This document shows, one piece after another, positions 42,405 to 50,756 of a DNA stretch of 64,000 nt. The stretch's first letter is position 1, and each line of letters opens with the position of its first letter. Location of the stretch: contig AP024676.1 of assembly GCA_025998955.1 (NCBI GenBank), positions 1,674,001 through 1,738,000 on the forward strand, read 5' to 3'. This DNA is from Candidatus Roseilinea sp. Lineage in GTDB: Bacteria > Chloroflexota > Anaerolineae > J036 > Brachytrichaceae. A model generated the notes under the pieces. The model did not search any database. It had not been told where the DNA came from and worked only from the letters and a program-made list of their open reading frames with translations. The position numbers and the translations under genes were made by a program.

Positions 42405-43421
42405 ATGAAGGTCGTCACGCTTGAAGCGCCTGGACGATTTACGCTCGGGCAATCGGCGTCGCCCGGCGCACCCGGATCCGGCGAAGCGCTGGTGCGCGTG
42501 CATCGCGTCGGCATCTGCGGCACCGATGTGCATGCGTACCGCGGCAAGATGCCCTATCTTACTTACCCGCGCATCTTGGGACACGAACTCGGCGTAGAAG
42601 TGATTGCCGTGGGCGACGGCGTGACGAATGTGCAATCCGGCGACCACTGCGCCGTCGAACCGTATCTGAACTGCGGGCACTGTGTCGCTTGCCGGGCCGG
42701 CAAGACCAACTGCTGCGTCAACCTACAAGTGCTGGGCGTGCACACCGACGGCGGTATGCGCGACCAGATCATCGTGCCGGCGCGTAAGCTGCACCCGGCT
42801 AACGACCTGGGTTACGAGCAGCTCGCCCTGGTTGAGACGCTCTGCATCGGCGCGCACGCTGTAGACCGCAGCCAGGTGCAGCCTGACGAGTGGGTATTGG
42901 TCATCGGCGCTGGACCAATCGGCCTGACGGTCATTCAGTTTGTCCAACTCATCACGCCCAAGATCATCGTGATGGACGTGAATCCATTACGGCTCGATTT
43001 TGCCAGTGAGCACTTCCAAATTGCGCATGCACTGCGCGCCGATCAGACTCCGCTGCCCAAGATCGAGGCAATCACGAACGGCGATCTGCCGACGGTCGTC
43101 TTCGATGCCACTGGCAATCCGGAGAGCATGATGGCCGCCTTCCACTACGTTGCGCACGGTGGACGGCTGATTTTTGCCGGGTTGGTCAACGCCGACATCA
43201 CTTTCAGCGATCCGTTCTTCCACCGTCGCGAGATCACGCTACTGGCCACGCGCAACAGCACTGCGCGCGACTTTCAGCATGTGTTGCGCCTCATCCGCGA
43301 AGGCCGAGTGGACACACGGGCCTGGGTGACGCATCGCGCGCCGGCTGCGGCGATGCTCGAAGTCTTCGAGCGCTGGCTACAGCCGGAGAACGGTGTCATC
43401 AAGGCCATGGTGGAATTCTGA
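42405..43421 (+). CDS. Zinc-dependent alcohol/polyol dehydrogenase (MDR family)
   Basis: 338 residues from ATG 42405. The catalytic zinc site is given by GICGTD (Cys), GHELGVEV (His-Glu) near residues 58-65, and the structural zinc by four cysteines in NCGHCVACRAGKTNCC. The Rossmann motif is VIGAGPIG near residues 168-175. This is the sorbitol/threonine dehydrogenase branch of the medium-chain family, which oxidises polyols or sugars with NAD(P). The substrate is unknown. The ribosome binding site lies in the last unit of the heptamer tract. A terminator follows at 43542. Confidence 0.9.
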   Translation: MKVVTLEAPGRFTLGQSASPGAPGSGEALVRVHRVGICGTDVHAYRGKMPYLTYPRILGHELGVEVIAVGDGVTNVQSGDHCAVEPYLNCGHCVACRAGKTNCCVNLQVLGVHTDGGMRDQIIVPARKLHPANDLGYEQLALVETLCIGAHAVDRSQVQPDEWVLVIGAGPIGLTVIQFVQLITPKIIVMDVNPLRLDFASEHFQIAHALRADQTPLPKIEAITNGDLPTVVFDATGNPESMMAAFHYVAHGGRLIFAGLVNADITFSDPFFHRREITLLATRNSTARDFQHVLRLIREGRVDTRAWVTHRAPAAAMLEVFERWLQPENGVIKAMVEF

Positions 43422-43541
43422 GGTATAGTTACCTCGGTAATGCGAAAGACGTTGCGCACCAATAGCGACGATAATAACGATGCCTCCTTCCGAACAGGCG
43501 TCGCCTGAGTCGTCGCGCGCAAAACCGAGCTTGAGACTGAG

Positions 43542-43570
43542 GGTCGCCTGATGAAGGCGGCCTTTTTGTT
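43542..43570 (+). terminator. Rho-independent terminator
   Basis: GGTCGCC and GGCGGCC pair (one G-U) over a 7-base loop TGATGAA and are followed by TTTTT. It lies 120 bases after the dehydrogenase gene and 95 bases before aspS. It could also act as a leader attenuator of aspS, but I see no T-box sequence. Confidence 0.7.
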
Positions 43571-43575
43571 TGGCT

Positions 43576-43620
43576 GGTGTCAATGGTGTCGTTAGTGTCG
43601 CTGGTGTCGCTGGTGTCCAG
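43576..43620 (+). repeat. Five 9-bp units in the aspS leader
   Basis: GGTGTCAAT, GGTGTCGTT, AGTGTCGCT, GGTGTCGCT and GGTGTCCAG run in tandem (45 bp) directly after the terminator and before aspS. The meaning is unknown. Confidence 0.8.
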
Positions 43621-43664
43621 CCCGACAGACGACGGGAGCAATACGAATCTCAAGGTGGCAATCC

Positions 43665-45437
43665 ATGTTTAAGACGCACACATGCGGCGAGTTACGCCAA
43701 GAACACGTGGGACAAACGGTCAAGTTGGCCGGCTGGGTGCATCGCCGGCGCGACCACGGCGGGGTGATCTTCATTGACCTGCGCGACCGCTTCGGCCTGA
43801 CGCAGATCGTCATCAACCCGGCGAACGTTCGCAGTGCGGAGGTCTTCAAATTGGCCGAGTCACTGCGCAACGAGTACGTGATCCAGGTGGAAGGCCAAGT
43901 CACGCTTCGGCCTGAGGGCATGGCCAACCCTAAAATGCCGACCGGCGCGATCGAGGTGATGGTCTCGCAGTTGACGCTGCTCAATCCGGCTAAAACACCG
44001 CCTTTCGTCATTGATGATGACGGACGCGACGTGGATGAGAACCTGCGCCTGAAGTATCGCTACTTGGACTTGCGGCGCGAACGCATGGCGCGCAATCTGT
44101 CCATCCGGCATACCTTCGTCAAATTCATCCGCGATTATCTGGATGCACGCGGCTTCCTCGAGGTCGAGACGCCGATTCTATTCAAGACCACGCCGGAGGG
44201 CGCGCGCGACTACCTGGTGCCCAGCCGTGTGCACCCCGGCTGCTTCTACGCGCTGCCGCAAAGCCCACAGCAGTTGAAACAACTGCTCATGGTGGCCGGC
44301 GTCGAGCGCTACTTCCAGATCGCGCGCTGCTTTCGCGACGAAGACCAACGCGCCGACCGGCAACCCGAGTTCACCCAGCTCGACCTGGAGATGAGCTTTG
44401 TGGATCGCGAGGACGTGCTCAACCTAATCGAAGGGCTGCTGACCGAATTCACCGAGCACTACGCGCATTTACACGGTAAGCGCCTGATGTTCAAACCATT
44501 CTTGCGCCTGCCCTACGAGGAAGTGATGGAGCGCTTCGGCCGCGACAAGCCCGATCTGCGCTTTGGCATGGAGCTGTTCGACGCGACCGACGTCACACGC
44601 GGCTCGGAGTTTTTGCCGTTCCGGGCAGCCCACGTGAAAGGGATTTGCGCGCCGGGCTGCGCCAGCTACACGCGCAAGCAAACCGACGAGTTGACCGAGT
44701 TCGCCAAGAAGAACGGCGCGAAAGGACTGGTCGTGCTATGGCATGATCCGGACGGCATCCGCAACAGCGGCGCCGGCGCTAAGCTTAGCCAAGCCGAGAA
44801 GGATGCCATCGTCGCCAAAGCCGGCTCGCAGCCGGGCGACCTGATCCTACTCGTCGCCGACGACAACCGCAAGGCAGCCAACGAAGCACTGGGGGAACTG
44901 CGCCACGAACTGGGCACGCGGCTCAAACTGGCCGACGAGAACGCGATGGCCTACCTGTGGGTGGTGGACTTCCCGCTGTTCGAGTGGAACGAAGAGGAGA
45001 AGCGCTGGGATCCCTCCCACCACATGTTCACCGCACCGAAGGACGAGCACCTGTCTATGCTTGCATCAGATCCGGGTAGCGTGCGCAGCAAACAGTATGA
45101 CCTAGTGTGCAATGGCTACGAGGTGGGCGGTGGCAGCATCCGAATCCATCGCCGCGAGGTGCAGGAGACGGTCATGCGACTGATCGGCCTGGAGATGGAA
45201 GACGCGCGGCGTAAATTCGGACACCTGCTAGAGGCGTTCGAGTATGGCGCCCCACCCCACGGCGGCATCGCGCCGGGCATTGACCGGCTGACGATGCTGT
45301 ATTGCAGCGAGCCGAACATCCGCGAGGTGATGGCCTTCCCCAAGAACCAGCAGGCGATGGACGTGATGGCCGGCGCGCCGTCACCGGTTTATGAGCAGCA
45401 ATTGAAGGAGCTGCACATCCGCCTAGCACTCCAGTAA
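43665..45437 (+). CDS. aspS: Aspartyl-tRNA synthetase
   Basis: 590 residues, the bacterial-type length with a GAD insertion domain (about 290-420). The N-terminal OB fold has [23 protein letters not shown]. Class II motif 2 is [24 protein letters not shown]-like ([14 protein letters not shown]) and motif 3 is [20 protein letters not shown]. The enzyme charges tRNA(Asp), and in many bacteria of this kind also tRNA(Asn). The start has AAGGTGG six bases upstream. A strong terminator shared with the convergent reductase gene lies at 45460. Confidence 0.97.
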   Translation: MFKTHTCGELRQEHVGQTVKLAGWVHRRRDHGGVIFIDLRDRFGLTQIVINPANVRSAEVFKLAESLRNEYVIQVEGQVTLRPEGMANPKMPTGAIEVMVSQLTLLNPAKTPPFVIDDDGRDVDENLRLKYRYLDLRRERMARNLSIRHTFVKFIRDYLDARGFLEVETPILFKTTPEGARDYLVPSRVHPGCFYALPQSPQQLKQLLMVAGVERYFQIARCFRDEDQRADRQPEFTQLDLEMSFVDREDVLNLIEGLLTEFTEHYAHLHGKRLMFKPFLRLPYEEVMERFGRDKPDLRFGMELFDATDVTRGSEFLPFRAAHVKGICAPGCASYTRKQTDELTEFAKKNGAKGLVVLWHDPDGIRNSGAGAKLSQAEKDAIVAKAGSQPGDLILLVADDNRKAANEALGELRHELGTRLKLADENAMAYLWVVDFPLFEWNEEEKRWDPSHHMFTAPKDEHLSMLASDPGSVRSKQYDLVCNGYEVGGGSIRIHRREVQETVMRLIGLEMEDARRKFGHLLEAFEYGAPPHGGIAPGIDRLTMLYCSEPNIREVMAFPKNQQAMDVMAGAPSPVYEQQLKELHIRLALQ

Positions 45438-45459
45438 AGCACGAGATACGCAAGTAACG

Positions 45460-45488
45460 AAAAGGGCAGCCGATGCGGCTGCCCTTTT
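45460..45488. terminator. Bidirectional terminator between aspS and the reductase gene
   Basis: AAAAGGGCAGCC and GGCTGCCCTTTT form a perfect 12-bp stem with loop GATGC. The A-run and T-run flanks make it a terminator in both directions for the convergent genes. Confidence 0.9.
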
Positions 45489-45508
45489 GCTTTGCGCCGA
45501 ACGTTCTG

Positions 45509-46531
45509 CTAAAGCTTCTTCTCCGAGCTATGCCCGGGGAAGGCTTTCGCGCCGGGATGTAGATACTGATACGCGAAGTTGACCGCGCGCGTCGCTTGGG
45601 CGAAGCCTTCGACGATCAGGTTGAGTGGCTCTTCGCCGGGCAACGCGGCGATGTCACCGGCAGCATACACGCCGGGGATGTTAGTCTCCTGCTTGGTGTT
45701 GACGCGAATGTAGCGCGTGCCCTCCATCTCCAGGCCCCAATTCTTGATCGGGCCGAGGTCAACGCTGTAACCGAGCGTCAGGATGACGGCGTCCACCGGC
45801 AGCTTCGTCTCTTCCTTGGTCCGGTTGTCGAAGATGATGGCGTATTCGACCTTGCCATTGCCGCCCACCGTCTTGAGCTCGTAGAACAGTTTGACGTCCA
45901 CCGGTGAATTCAACAGCTCGGTCACCGATGCGCCGTGGGCACGGAATTGGTCTCGCCGGTGAATCAGCGTGACTTGCTTGGCGTAGTCCTTGAGGTTGAG
46001 CGCCCAATCCACTGCCGAGTCGCCGCCGCCGACGATCAGGATGCGCTTACCGCGAAAACTGGCCTTCTCCTTCACGGTGTAATACAAGCCGTGGCCCTCG
46101 TACGGCACGAGTTCGGGATTGGGCAACTTCTTGGGTTGAAAGGCGCCCACGCCGCCACAGATCACGACCGCGCGGGTGTAGTGCTCGCCCTTGTTCGTGA
46201 CGAGCTTGAACGTGCCATCCGGCTGCTTCTCCAACTGCTCCACGCGCTCACCCAACACGATGGTCGGCTCGAACATCTTCGCCTGCTCGACGAGGTGCTT
46301 GACCAAGTCCATAGCCAGGATCTTGGGATAACCAGGGGTATCGTAGATGAACTTCTCCGGGTATAGCGCCGTCAACTGCCCACCGAGGTCATCGAGGGCG
46401 TCAATCACTTTCACTTTCATCTCGCGCAGCCCGGCGTAGAAGGCGCCGAACAAGCCCGACGGGCCGGCACCGATGATCGTCACGTCATACAGGTCACGCG
46501 CACCATTGCTGCCGTTTGTGCTCACTGTCAT
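45509..46531 (-). CDS. Ferredoxin-NADP reductase, thioredoxin-reductase-like type
   Basis: 340 residues from ATG 46531, which has AAGGAG upstream. It is a two-domain FAD/NADPH flavoprotein: IIGAGPSGLFGAFYAGLREM near residues 18-37 binds FAD, ILIVGGGDSAVDWAL near 165-179 binds NADPH, and GVYAAGDIAALPGEEPLNLI near the C-terminus closes the FAD site. The CxxC redox pair of thioredoxin reductase is missing (CGGVGAF in its place), which identifies the YumC-type ferredoxin-NADP+ reductase group. It supplies or drains electrons between ferredoxin and NADPH. It is divergent from rnpB. Confidence 0.92.
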   Translation of the reverse strand: MTVSTNGSNGARDLYDVTIIGAGPSGLFGAFYAGLREMKVKVIDALDDLGGQLTALYPEKFIYDTPGYPKILAMDLVKHLVEQAKMFEPTIVLGERVEQLEKQPDGTFKLVTNKGEHYTRAVVICGGVGAFQPKKLPNPELVPYEGHGLYYTVKEKASFRGKRILIVGGGDSAVDWALNLKDYAKQVTLIHRRDQFRAHGASVTELLNSPVDVKLFYELKTVGGNGKVEYAIIFDNRTKEETKLPVDAVILTLGYSVDLGPIKNWGLEMEGTRYIRVNTKQETNIPGVYAAGDIAALPGEEPLNLIVEGFAQATRAVNFAYQYLHPGAKAFPGHSSEKKL

Positions 46532-46611
46532 GGTATCGCTCTCCTTAACCAACCGGGCCGATTGTAGCATCGGCGCAAATGTTGCTCGTAGCATTCGCTG
46601 CGATAATGAGG

Positions 46612-46966
46612 GGTGTTCGAGCCTGCCGGGCGATCGCGTCCCGCCATGCGGGATGAGGAAAGTCCGGACTCCATAGGGCGCGGTGCTGGCTAACGGCCAG
46701 GCGGGGTGACCCGACGGAAAGTGCAACAGAAAACACACCGCCCTCCAGGGCAAGGGTGAAATGGTGCGGTAAGAGCGCACCGGCGTCGCAGTGATGCGAC
46801 GGCCTGGCAAACCCCACCGGGAGCAACGCCAAGACGCGCAGATGAGGCGGCCCGCTGATGCGCAGGTAGGCGGCTTGAGGCGCGCAGTAATGCGCGTCCC
46901 AGAGAGATGATCGCCTCGGGCCTTCGGGCCCAGACAGAATCCGGCTTATAGGCAGGCTCGAGCACC
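46612..46966 (+). ncRNA. rnpB: RNase P RNA, bacterial class A
   Basis: The conserved core is obvious: GAGGAAAGTCCGGACTCC near 46647, ACAGAAAACACACCGC near 46726 and AGAGATGATCGCC near 46901 with ACAGAATCCGGCTTATA near 46933. The two ends pair as helix P1: GGTGTTCGAGCCTGCC at the 5' end and GGCAGGCTCGAGCACC at the 3' end. The RNA is the catalytic part of RNase P, which matures tRNA 5' ends. A -10-like GATAAT lies at 46602-46607, consistent with a start at about 46612. No terminator follows; deoC begins 10 bases after the 3' end. Confidence 0.97.
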
Positions 46967-46976
46967 TGACGGACAC

Positions 46977-47936
46977 ATGAGCGCGAACAACGCACGCAAC
47001 CCCGGCATTCCGCTCGACTTAGATTGGGTTGAGTCGGCGCGGGTGAACCGCTCCGCCGTGGAGCGGCGCGCAACCACGCTGCCGGCGCGCCGCACGGTCA
47101 AGCAGGCCTGGCAAGCTGCCTGGCTGCTGCGCGCCATTACGCTGATGGATCTCACTACATTGCAGGGCGATGACACGCCCGGCAACGTGCAGCGCTTGTG
47201 CGCCAAGGCGCGCCAGCCGGTGCGCAGCGACTTGCTCGAAGCGCTGGGCGTAGCCCAATTGCCGATCAAAGTCGCCGCCGTGTGTGTTTATCACGAGATG
47301 GTGCCCACCGCCGTGAAGGCGCTCGCGCGCTCCGGCATTCCGGTGGCAGCCGTCTCCACCGGCTTCCCCGCCGGCATGAACCCCTTCGACCTGCGCGTGA
47401 AAGAGATCGAATACTCGATCGAGATGGGCGCGCAGGAGATTGACATCGTGATCTCCAGACGACACGCGCTCACCGGTAACTGGCGCGCGCTCTACGAGGA
47501 GGTTAAAGCCTTTCGCGAGGCATGCGGCGACGCCCACATGAAGACCATCCTGGAGACCGGCGAACTGGCGACGTTGCGCCAGATATATCAGGCCAGTCTC
47601 GTGTGCATGATGGCCGGTGCGGATTTCATCAAGACCTCGACCGGTAAAGCGACCGTGAACGCGACAATGCCCGTCGGCCTGGTCATGTGCCGCGCGATTC
47701 GCGACTACGGGAACCGCACCGGTTACAAAGTGGGGTTCAAACCGGCCGGCGGCATTCGCACGGCCAAGCAGTCACTCGACTGGATGATTCTCATGAAAGA
47801 AGAGCTAGGCGACGAATGGTTGCAGCCGAATCTCTTCCGCTTTGGCGCCAGCGCGCTGCTCGCCGATATCGAACGACAGCTCGAACATCATATCACCGGC
47901 GCATACTCGGCGTCGTTCAGACATCCGATGGCTTGA
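46977..47936 (+). CDS. deoC: Deoxyribose-phosphate aldolase
   Basis: 319 residues, longer than the short bacterial DeoC and like the two-helix-extended form. The Schiff-base lysine is in ADFIKTSTGKATV, and the second active-site lysine is in GYKVGFKPAGGIRTA. PVAAVSTGFPAGMNPFD is the conserved phosphate-binding part. The enzyme cleaves deoxyribose 5-phosphate into glyceraldehyde 3-phosphate and acetaldehyde in nucleoside salvage. The ATG lies 10 bases after the rnpB 3' end, so both are probably on one transcript, with rnpB cut out by processing. No ribosome binding site is evident. Confidence 0.95.
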   Translation: MSANNARNPGIPLDLDWVESARVNRSAVERRATTLPARRTVKQAWQAAWLLRAITLMDLTTLQGDDTPGNVQRLCAKARQPVRSDLLEALGVAQLPIKVAAVCVYHEMVPTAVKALARSGIPVAAVSTGFPAGMNPFDLRVKEIEYSIEMGAQEIDIVISRRHALTGNWRALYEEVKAFREACGDAHMKTILETGELATLRQIYQASLVCMMAGADFIKTSTGKATVNATMPVGLVMCRAIRDYGNRTGYKVGFKPAGGIRTAKQSLDWMILMKEELGDEWLQPNLFRFGASALLADIERQLEHHITGAYSASFRHPMA

Positions 47937-48039
47937 GGCCCATGCCTCCCACTCTGCAAGAAAAGCAAGACGCAAAACGTAAGCCGCAAAACACAATCAC
48001 GATTTACGAGACCGCAACTTCCGCTACGCAATCTGCGAC

Positions 48040-48231
48040 ATGAAGCTTATCAACCTGAACGGCGCGTGGCCGATCCTGATCTTCGCCATCCTGTTTCTGA
48101 TTCTGCCGTTCTCCACCTTGCCGGGGTTATTCGACGCGGTCTTCGTCGTGCTGATGGGAATCGCGCTGGCGATCGCAGCGCTGATCGTTGCGGCGCTGGC
48201 AACAAGCCGGCGCAACCGAGATCGAGCATGA
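48040..48231 (+). CDS. Small two-helix membrane protein, unknown
   Basis: 63 residues with two hydrophobic helices (WPILIFAILFLILPFSTLPG and VFVVLMGIALAIAALIVAAL) and the basic tail TSRRNRDRA. I do not recognise the family. The ATG at 48040 has no clear ribosome binding site. It is a plausible small gene because of its clean helix-turn-helix membrane pattern and the terminator-like hairpin after it, but it could also be a chance frame. It follows deoC by about 100 bases. Confidence 0.5.
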   Translation: MKLINLNGAWPILIFAILFLILPFSTLPGLFDAVFVVLMGIALAIAALIVAALATSRRNRDRA

Positions 48232-48236
48232 AACGA

Positions 48237-48265
48237 GCAGGGACGTGAGAATCTCACGCCCCTGC
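48237..48265. terminator. Hairpin between convergent genes
   Basis: GCAGGG-A-CGTGAGA pairs with TCTCACG-C-CCCTGC, a 13-bp stem with one mismatch and a very short loop. It lies between the small membrane protein gene and the convergent glycosidase-like gene. Confidence 0.55.
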
Positions 48266-48291
48266 AGAAAGCATACGTGGCCGAGGGCGAC

Positions 48292-49755
48292 TCACCACTC
48301 GATGTAGAGCGGCTTCACCGTCAGTTGCAGTGTGGACGCAGATGAGACTGACGCGCCGAGCGCATCGGTGATTGCCGCGGGCGACCGCGGCAGGGTGATG
48401 TTCTTGTTGCTGCCGTCCAGTGACCAGATCACCCACACCGATCGGCCGTTGACATCGAACTTATAACCCTTGACGCCGCTCGCGCCCACATCCGCGGTGG
48501 TCACCTCACCTGTGTAGTCCGCGCCGCCCAGCTTGTCGCGCGCGACTTTGAAGGCGGTGTAAGTCGGGTCGTAGAGTCCGCTGAGAAACCAACCCTCGAA
48601 GCTATACCAGACGTTTGCGTCGAGCCCCTCTGCGATGGCAGCGGAGTAAGCCTGTGCAACATAGAAGGCTTTGGTGTTCTCGAAATTAGATGGAGCCACG
48701 TTGCACTCGTAGCACAGCAAGCCCACCTCTGTGTTCATCAGCATCTTTCCGGTCACACCGTATTGATTGAGCAGGCTCCGGATGTAGCGGGTCTTTGGAA
48801 TCAGCACCGGCCCGGTTGTGTTCGACGTGCTAAACCAGTTGCCATTCAAGTATCTCCCCAGCACGTTGCCGCTGCCAAAGAAGTCGTACGCGTGAAAGCT
48901 AATGACGTCGAAGTAGGGCGCACCACCGCCGCGCAAAACACCCTCCAGATATCGGCCTCGCCGGCAATCATCGCCCGCTGGCGGTTGGTTGGGGTTGCAA
49001 TCCATGAGCAGCCCCCCTAGGACGACTTTCGCGCTCGGATCTACATCTTTGATCTGCGGCGTCACTGCTTTCAAGATGTTGGCATATTCGCCGCCGCCAT
49101 AGTATTGATCGTTCTGATTACCCCAGCAGCCATAGGGCTGAATGACCGGTGTCGGCGATCCGAAAAGCGGCCTGCCCAGATCGGGTTCGTTCCAGATCTC
49201 CCAGTATTTGACGTTGTAGGGCGGCTTGCTGTAGCGCGCCACGGCGTCGCGCACGAACGCAGCGAAAGCACCAATCTTGTCAGAACGAATCGGGCTGCAG
49301 ACGTAGTTGTTGACCTGCGCCGCCCAGTTCGGCGTACCGTGAATGATGAGGATGAACTTTAAGTTTCGATTGGCAGCCTGGATCATGTCGGCCTCGACGC
49401 CGGCAGCAGCCGACCAATTGCGCGCACCCTCGGTCGGTTCGACGTCCTTCCAGATCAGGCCATTGCGGCGGATCCACGTCGTACCGGTGTTCGCAATGGC
49501 ATCCGCGCTGTTGCTCAGGTTATCCGTCTCGATGCCGAACACCGTGCTCAGCGGCCATTTACTGACCATCGTCGGGACGTAGGCGCGCGGGGTCGGCGCG
49601 GTAGCGCTGTCTGAACTCGCCGGCGCGGCCGTCTTCGCTGCCGGCGGGGTCTCGTCCGAAGCAAACGCAGGTCCGCTCACCGTTGTGTTGCAGGCGACAG
49701 CAGCAACTGCAACTATCACGATCAGCGGGCGCAACGAAATAGTGTTTCCAAACAT
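48292..49755 (-). CDS. Exported glycoside-hydrolase-like protein (clan A fold)
   Basis: 487 residues from ATG 49755. A signal sequence (RPLIVIVAVAAVACNTTVSG) opens the protein; the cysteine after AVA may be a lipid site. A short Ala/Pro linker precedes the catalytic-like barrel: TTWIRRNGLIWKDVEP, then YWEIWNEPDLGRPLFG with the acid/base glutamate of clan A (W-N-E-P), then FDVISFHAYDFF and LMNTEVGLLCYEC where the second glutamate may be. The C-terminal part is a beta domain. This resembles GH39/GH5-like enzymes that cut surface or plant polysaccharides. It is related in layout to the protein at 61156. Confidence 0.78.
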   Translation of the reverse strand: MFGNTISLRPLIVIVAVAAVACNTTVSGPAFASDETPPAAKTAAPASSDSATAPTPRAYVPTMVSKWPLSTVFGIETDNLSNSADAIANTGTTWIRRNGLIWKDVEPTEGARNWSAAAGVEADMIQAANRNLKFILIIHGTPNWAAQVNNYVCSPIRSDKIGAFAAFVRDAVARYSKPPYNVKYWEIWNEPDLGRPLFGSPTPVIQPYGCWGNQNDQYYGGGEYANILKAVTPQIKDVDPSAKVVLGGLLMDCNPNQPPAGDDCRRGRYLEGVLRGGGAPYFDVISFHAYDFFGSGNVLGRYLNGNWFSTSNTTGPVLIPKTRYIRSLLNQYGVTGKMLMNTEVGLLCYECNVAPSNFENTKAFYVAQAYSAAIAEGLDANVWYSFEGWFLSGLYDPTYTAFKVARDKLGGADYTGEVTTADVGASGVKGYKFDVNGRSVWVIWSLDGSNKNITLPRSPAAITDALGASVSSASTLQLTVKPLYIEW

Positions 49756-49885
49756 GACAGGGAATCTTATTAGACTAAACGCGCATTTTTGGACGCTTAG
49801 CCTTCGGACGACGGGCGCATCTCTAGGCATGAAACCTACGCGCGCCTTACATCGCTCAACGTCAGCTTGTGGATGAAGCTGACGC

Positions 49886-50212
49886 TCAACCGCCGAACAA
49901 CTGGTTTGCCAAAGCCTCGCCTTGCTGAGGGACGTAGATCGGACCGAACTGCGCCTCGAAGCGCTCGATGTTCTGTTGCAACGCACGCAGTAGCAATTTG
50001 GCATGCATCGGCGTAGTCACGATCCGCGCCCCGACGCGTGCCGTGGGCATGTTGGGTAAGATGCGCGCGAAGTCCAGCACGAATTCCGAAGGCGTGTGCT
50101 GGATCACAACGAGGTTGGAGTACGTGGCATCCAGGTGCACTGGAAGCTCGATCTGCAGCCCTTGCGGGCCGGGCGCATGCGGCGAGGGTTGGACCGACTG
50201 TGGAAGAGTCAT
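49886..50212 (-). CDS. DUF3467 family protein
   Basis: 108 residues. The conserved part is DATYSNLVVIQHTPSEFVLD, then ARVGARIVTTPMHAKLLLRA, and FEAQFGPIYVP, the standard DUF3467 sequence. The function is unknown. The protein is small and likely forms a beta sheet with a C-terminal helix. It lies between the exported glycosidase-like gene and ssb, in the same direction as ssb but after its terminator at 50236. Confidence 0.9.
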   Translation of the reverse strand: MTLPQSVQPSPHAPGPQGLQIELPVHLDATYSNLVVIQHTPSEFVLDFARILPNMPTARVGARIVTTPMHAKLLLRALQQNIERFEAQFGPIYVPQQGEALANQLFGG

Positions 50213-50235
50213 AACCTACTTGCAAGAAAAGCAAA

Positions 50236-50267
50236 AAACCTGACGGATAGCCATACCCGTCAGGTTT
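50236..50267 (-). terminator. Rho-independent terminator of ssb
   Basis: On the minus strand AAACCTGACGG and CCGTCAGGTTT form an 11-bp stem with a 10-base loop, and a run of T follows. It lies 18 bases after the ssb stop. Confidence 0.85.
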
Positions 50268-50284
50268 CAAAATACAAACAAGCG

Positions 50285-50704
50285 TCAGAACGGAATGTCT
50301 TCGGAAGCCGGGCTACCACCATCCAGATCACTCTCGGCCGGGCTGGCCTCAGCCTCGTCGCGCGGGCTCAAGAAGCGGACTGTGTTAGCGATGAGTTCGA
50401 AGTTCGCACCCACCGTGCCGTCTTGGCGCGTGTAGGTCACTGGCCCGCCGGTCTTCGGATCAACGCGCAGCCGGCCTTCGACTAGCACCATTTTACCCTT
50501 GCTCAAATATTGGTTCGCCGTCTCCGCCGCCTTGCCGAATACGGAAACGCGAAACCAGGTCGTCTCTTTCTGCCTTTGTCCGTTTTTGTCGCTCCAGACG
50601 CGGTCGGTTGCGAGGCTGAACGACGTGACGGGGTCGCCATTCGGCATGTAGCGCATCTCCGGATCGCGTCCGAGGCGCCCAACGACCGTTACGCTTTGAT
50701 ACAT
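50285..50704 (-). CDS. ssb: Single-stranded DNA-binding protein
   Basis: 139 residues. The OB fold begins MYQSVTVVGRLGRDPEMRYM and contains VTSFSLATDRVW and KETTWFRVSVFGKAAE, the standard SSB core. The C-terminus ends in SEDIPF, the acidic tail that recruits partners such as exonuclease I and primase. SSB covers single-stranded DNA in replication and repair. The ATG has AGGAGG upstream. A terminator follows at 50236. Confidence 0.96.
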   Translation of the reverse strand: MYQSVTVVGRLGRDPEMRYMPNGDPVTSFSLATDRVWSDKNGQRQKETTWFRVSVFGKAAETANQYLSKGKMVLVEGRLRVDPKTGGPVTYTRQDGTVGANFELIANTVRFLSPRDEAEASPAESDLDGGSPASEDIPF

Positions 50705-50756
50705 GGCTGCTACCTCCTTCTGGCGGGCTCAGAACAAATGATCTAGCGCGTTGATG

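Noticed and set aside
43430-43664. T-box riboswitch upstream of aspS
   Set aside because: A terminator-like hairpin is present, but the conserved T-box sequence (TGGNACCGCG type) and specifier stem are not visible.
46540-46976. Protein-coding frames across 46545-46976
   Set aside because: The region is RNase P RNA with fully conserved core and P1 pairing; the minus-strand frames there are shadows.
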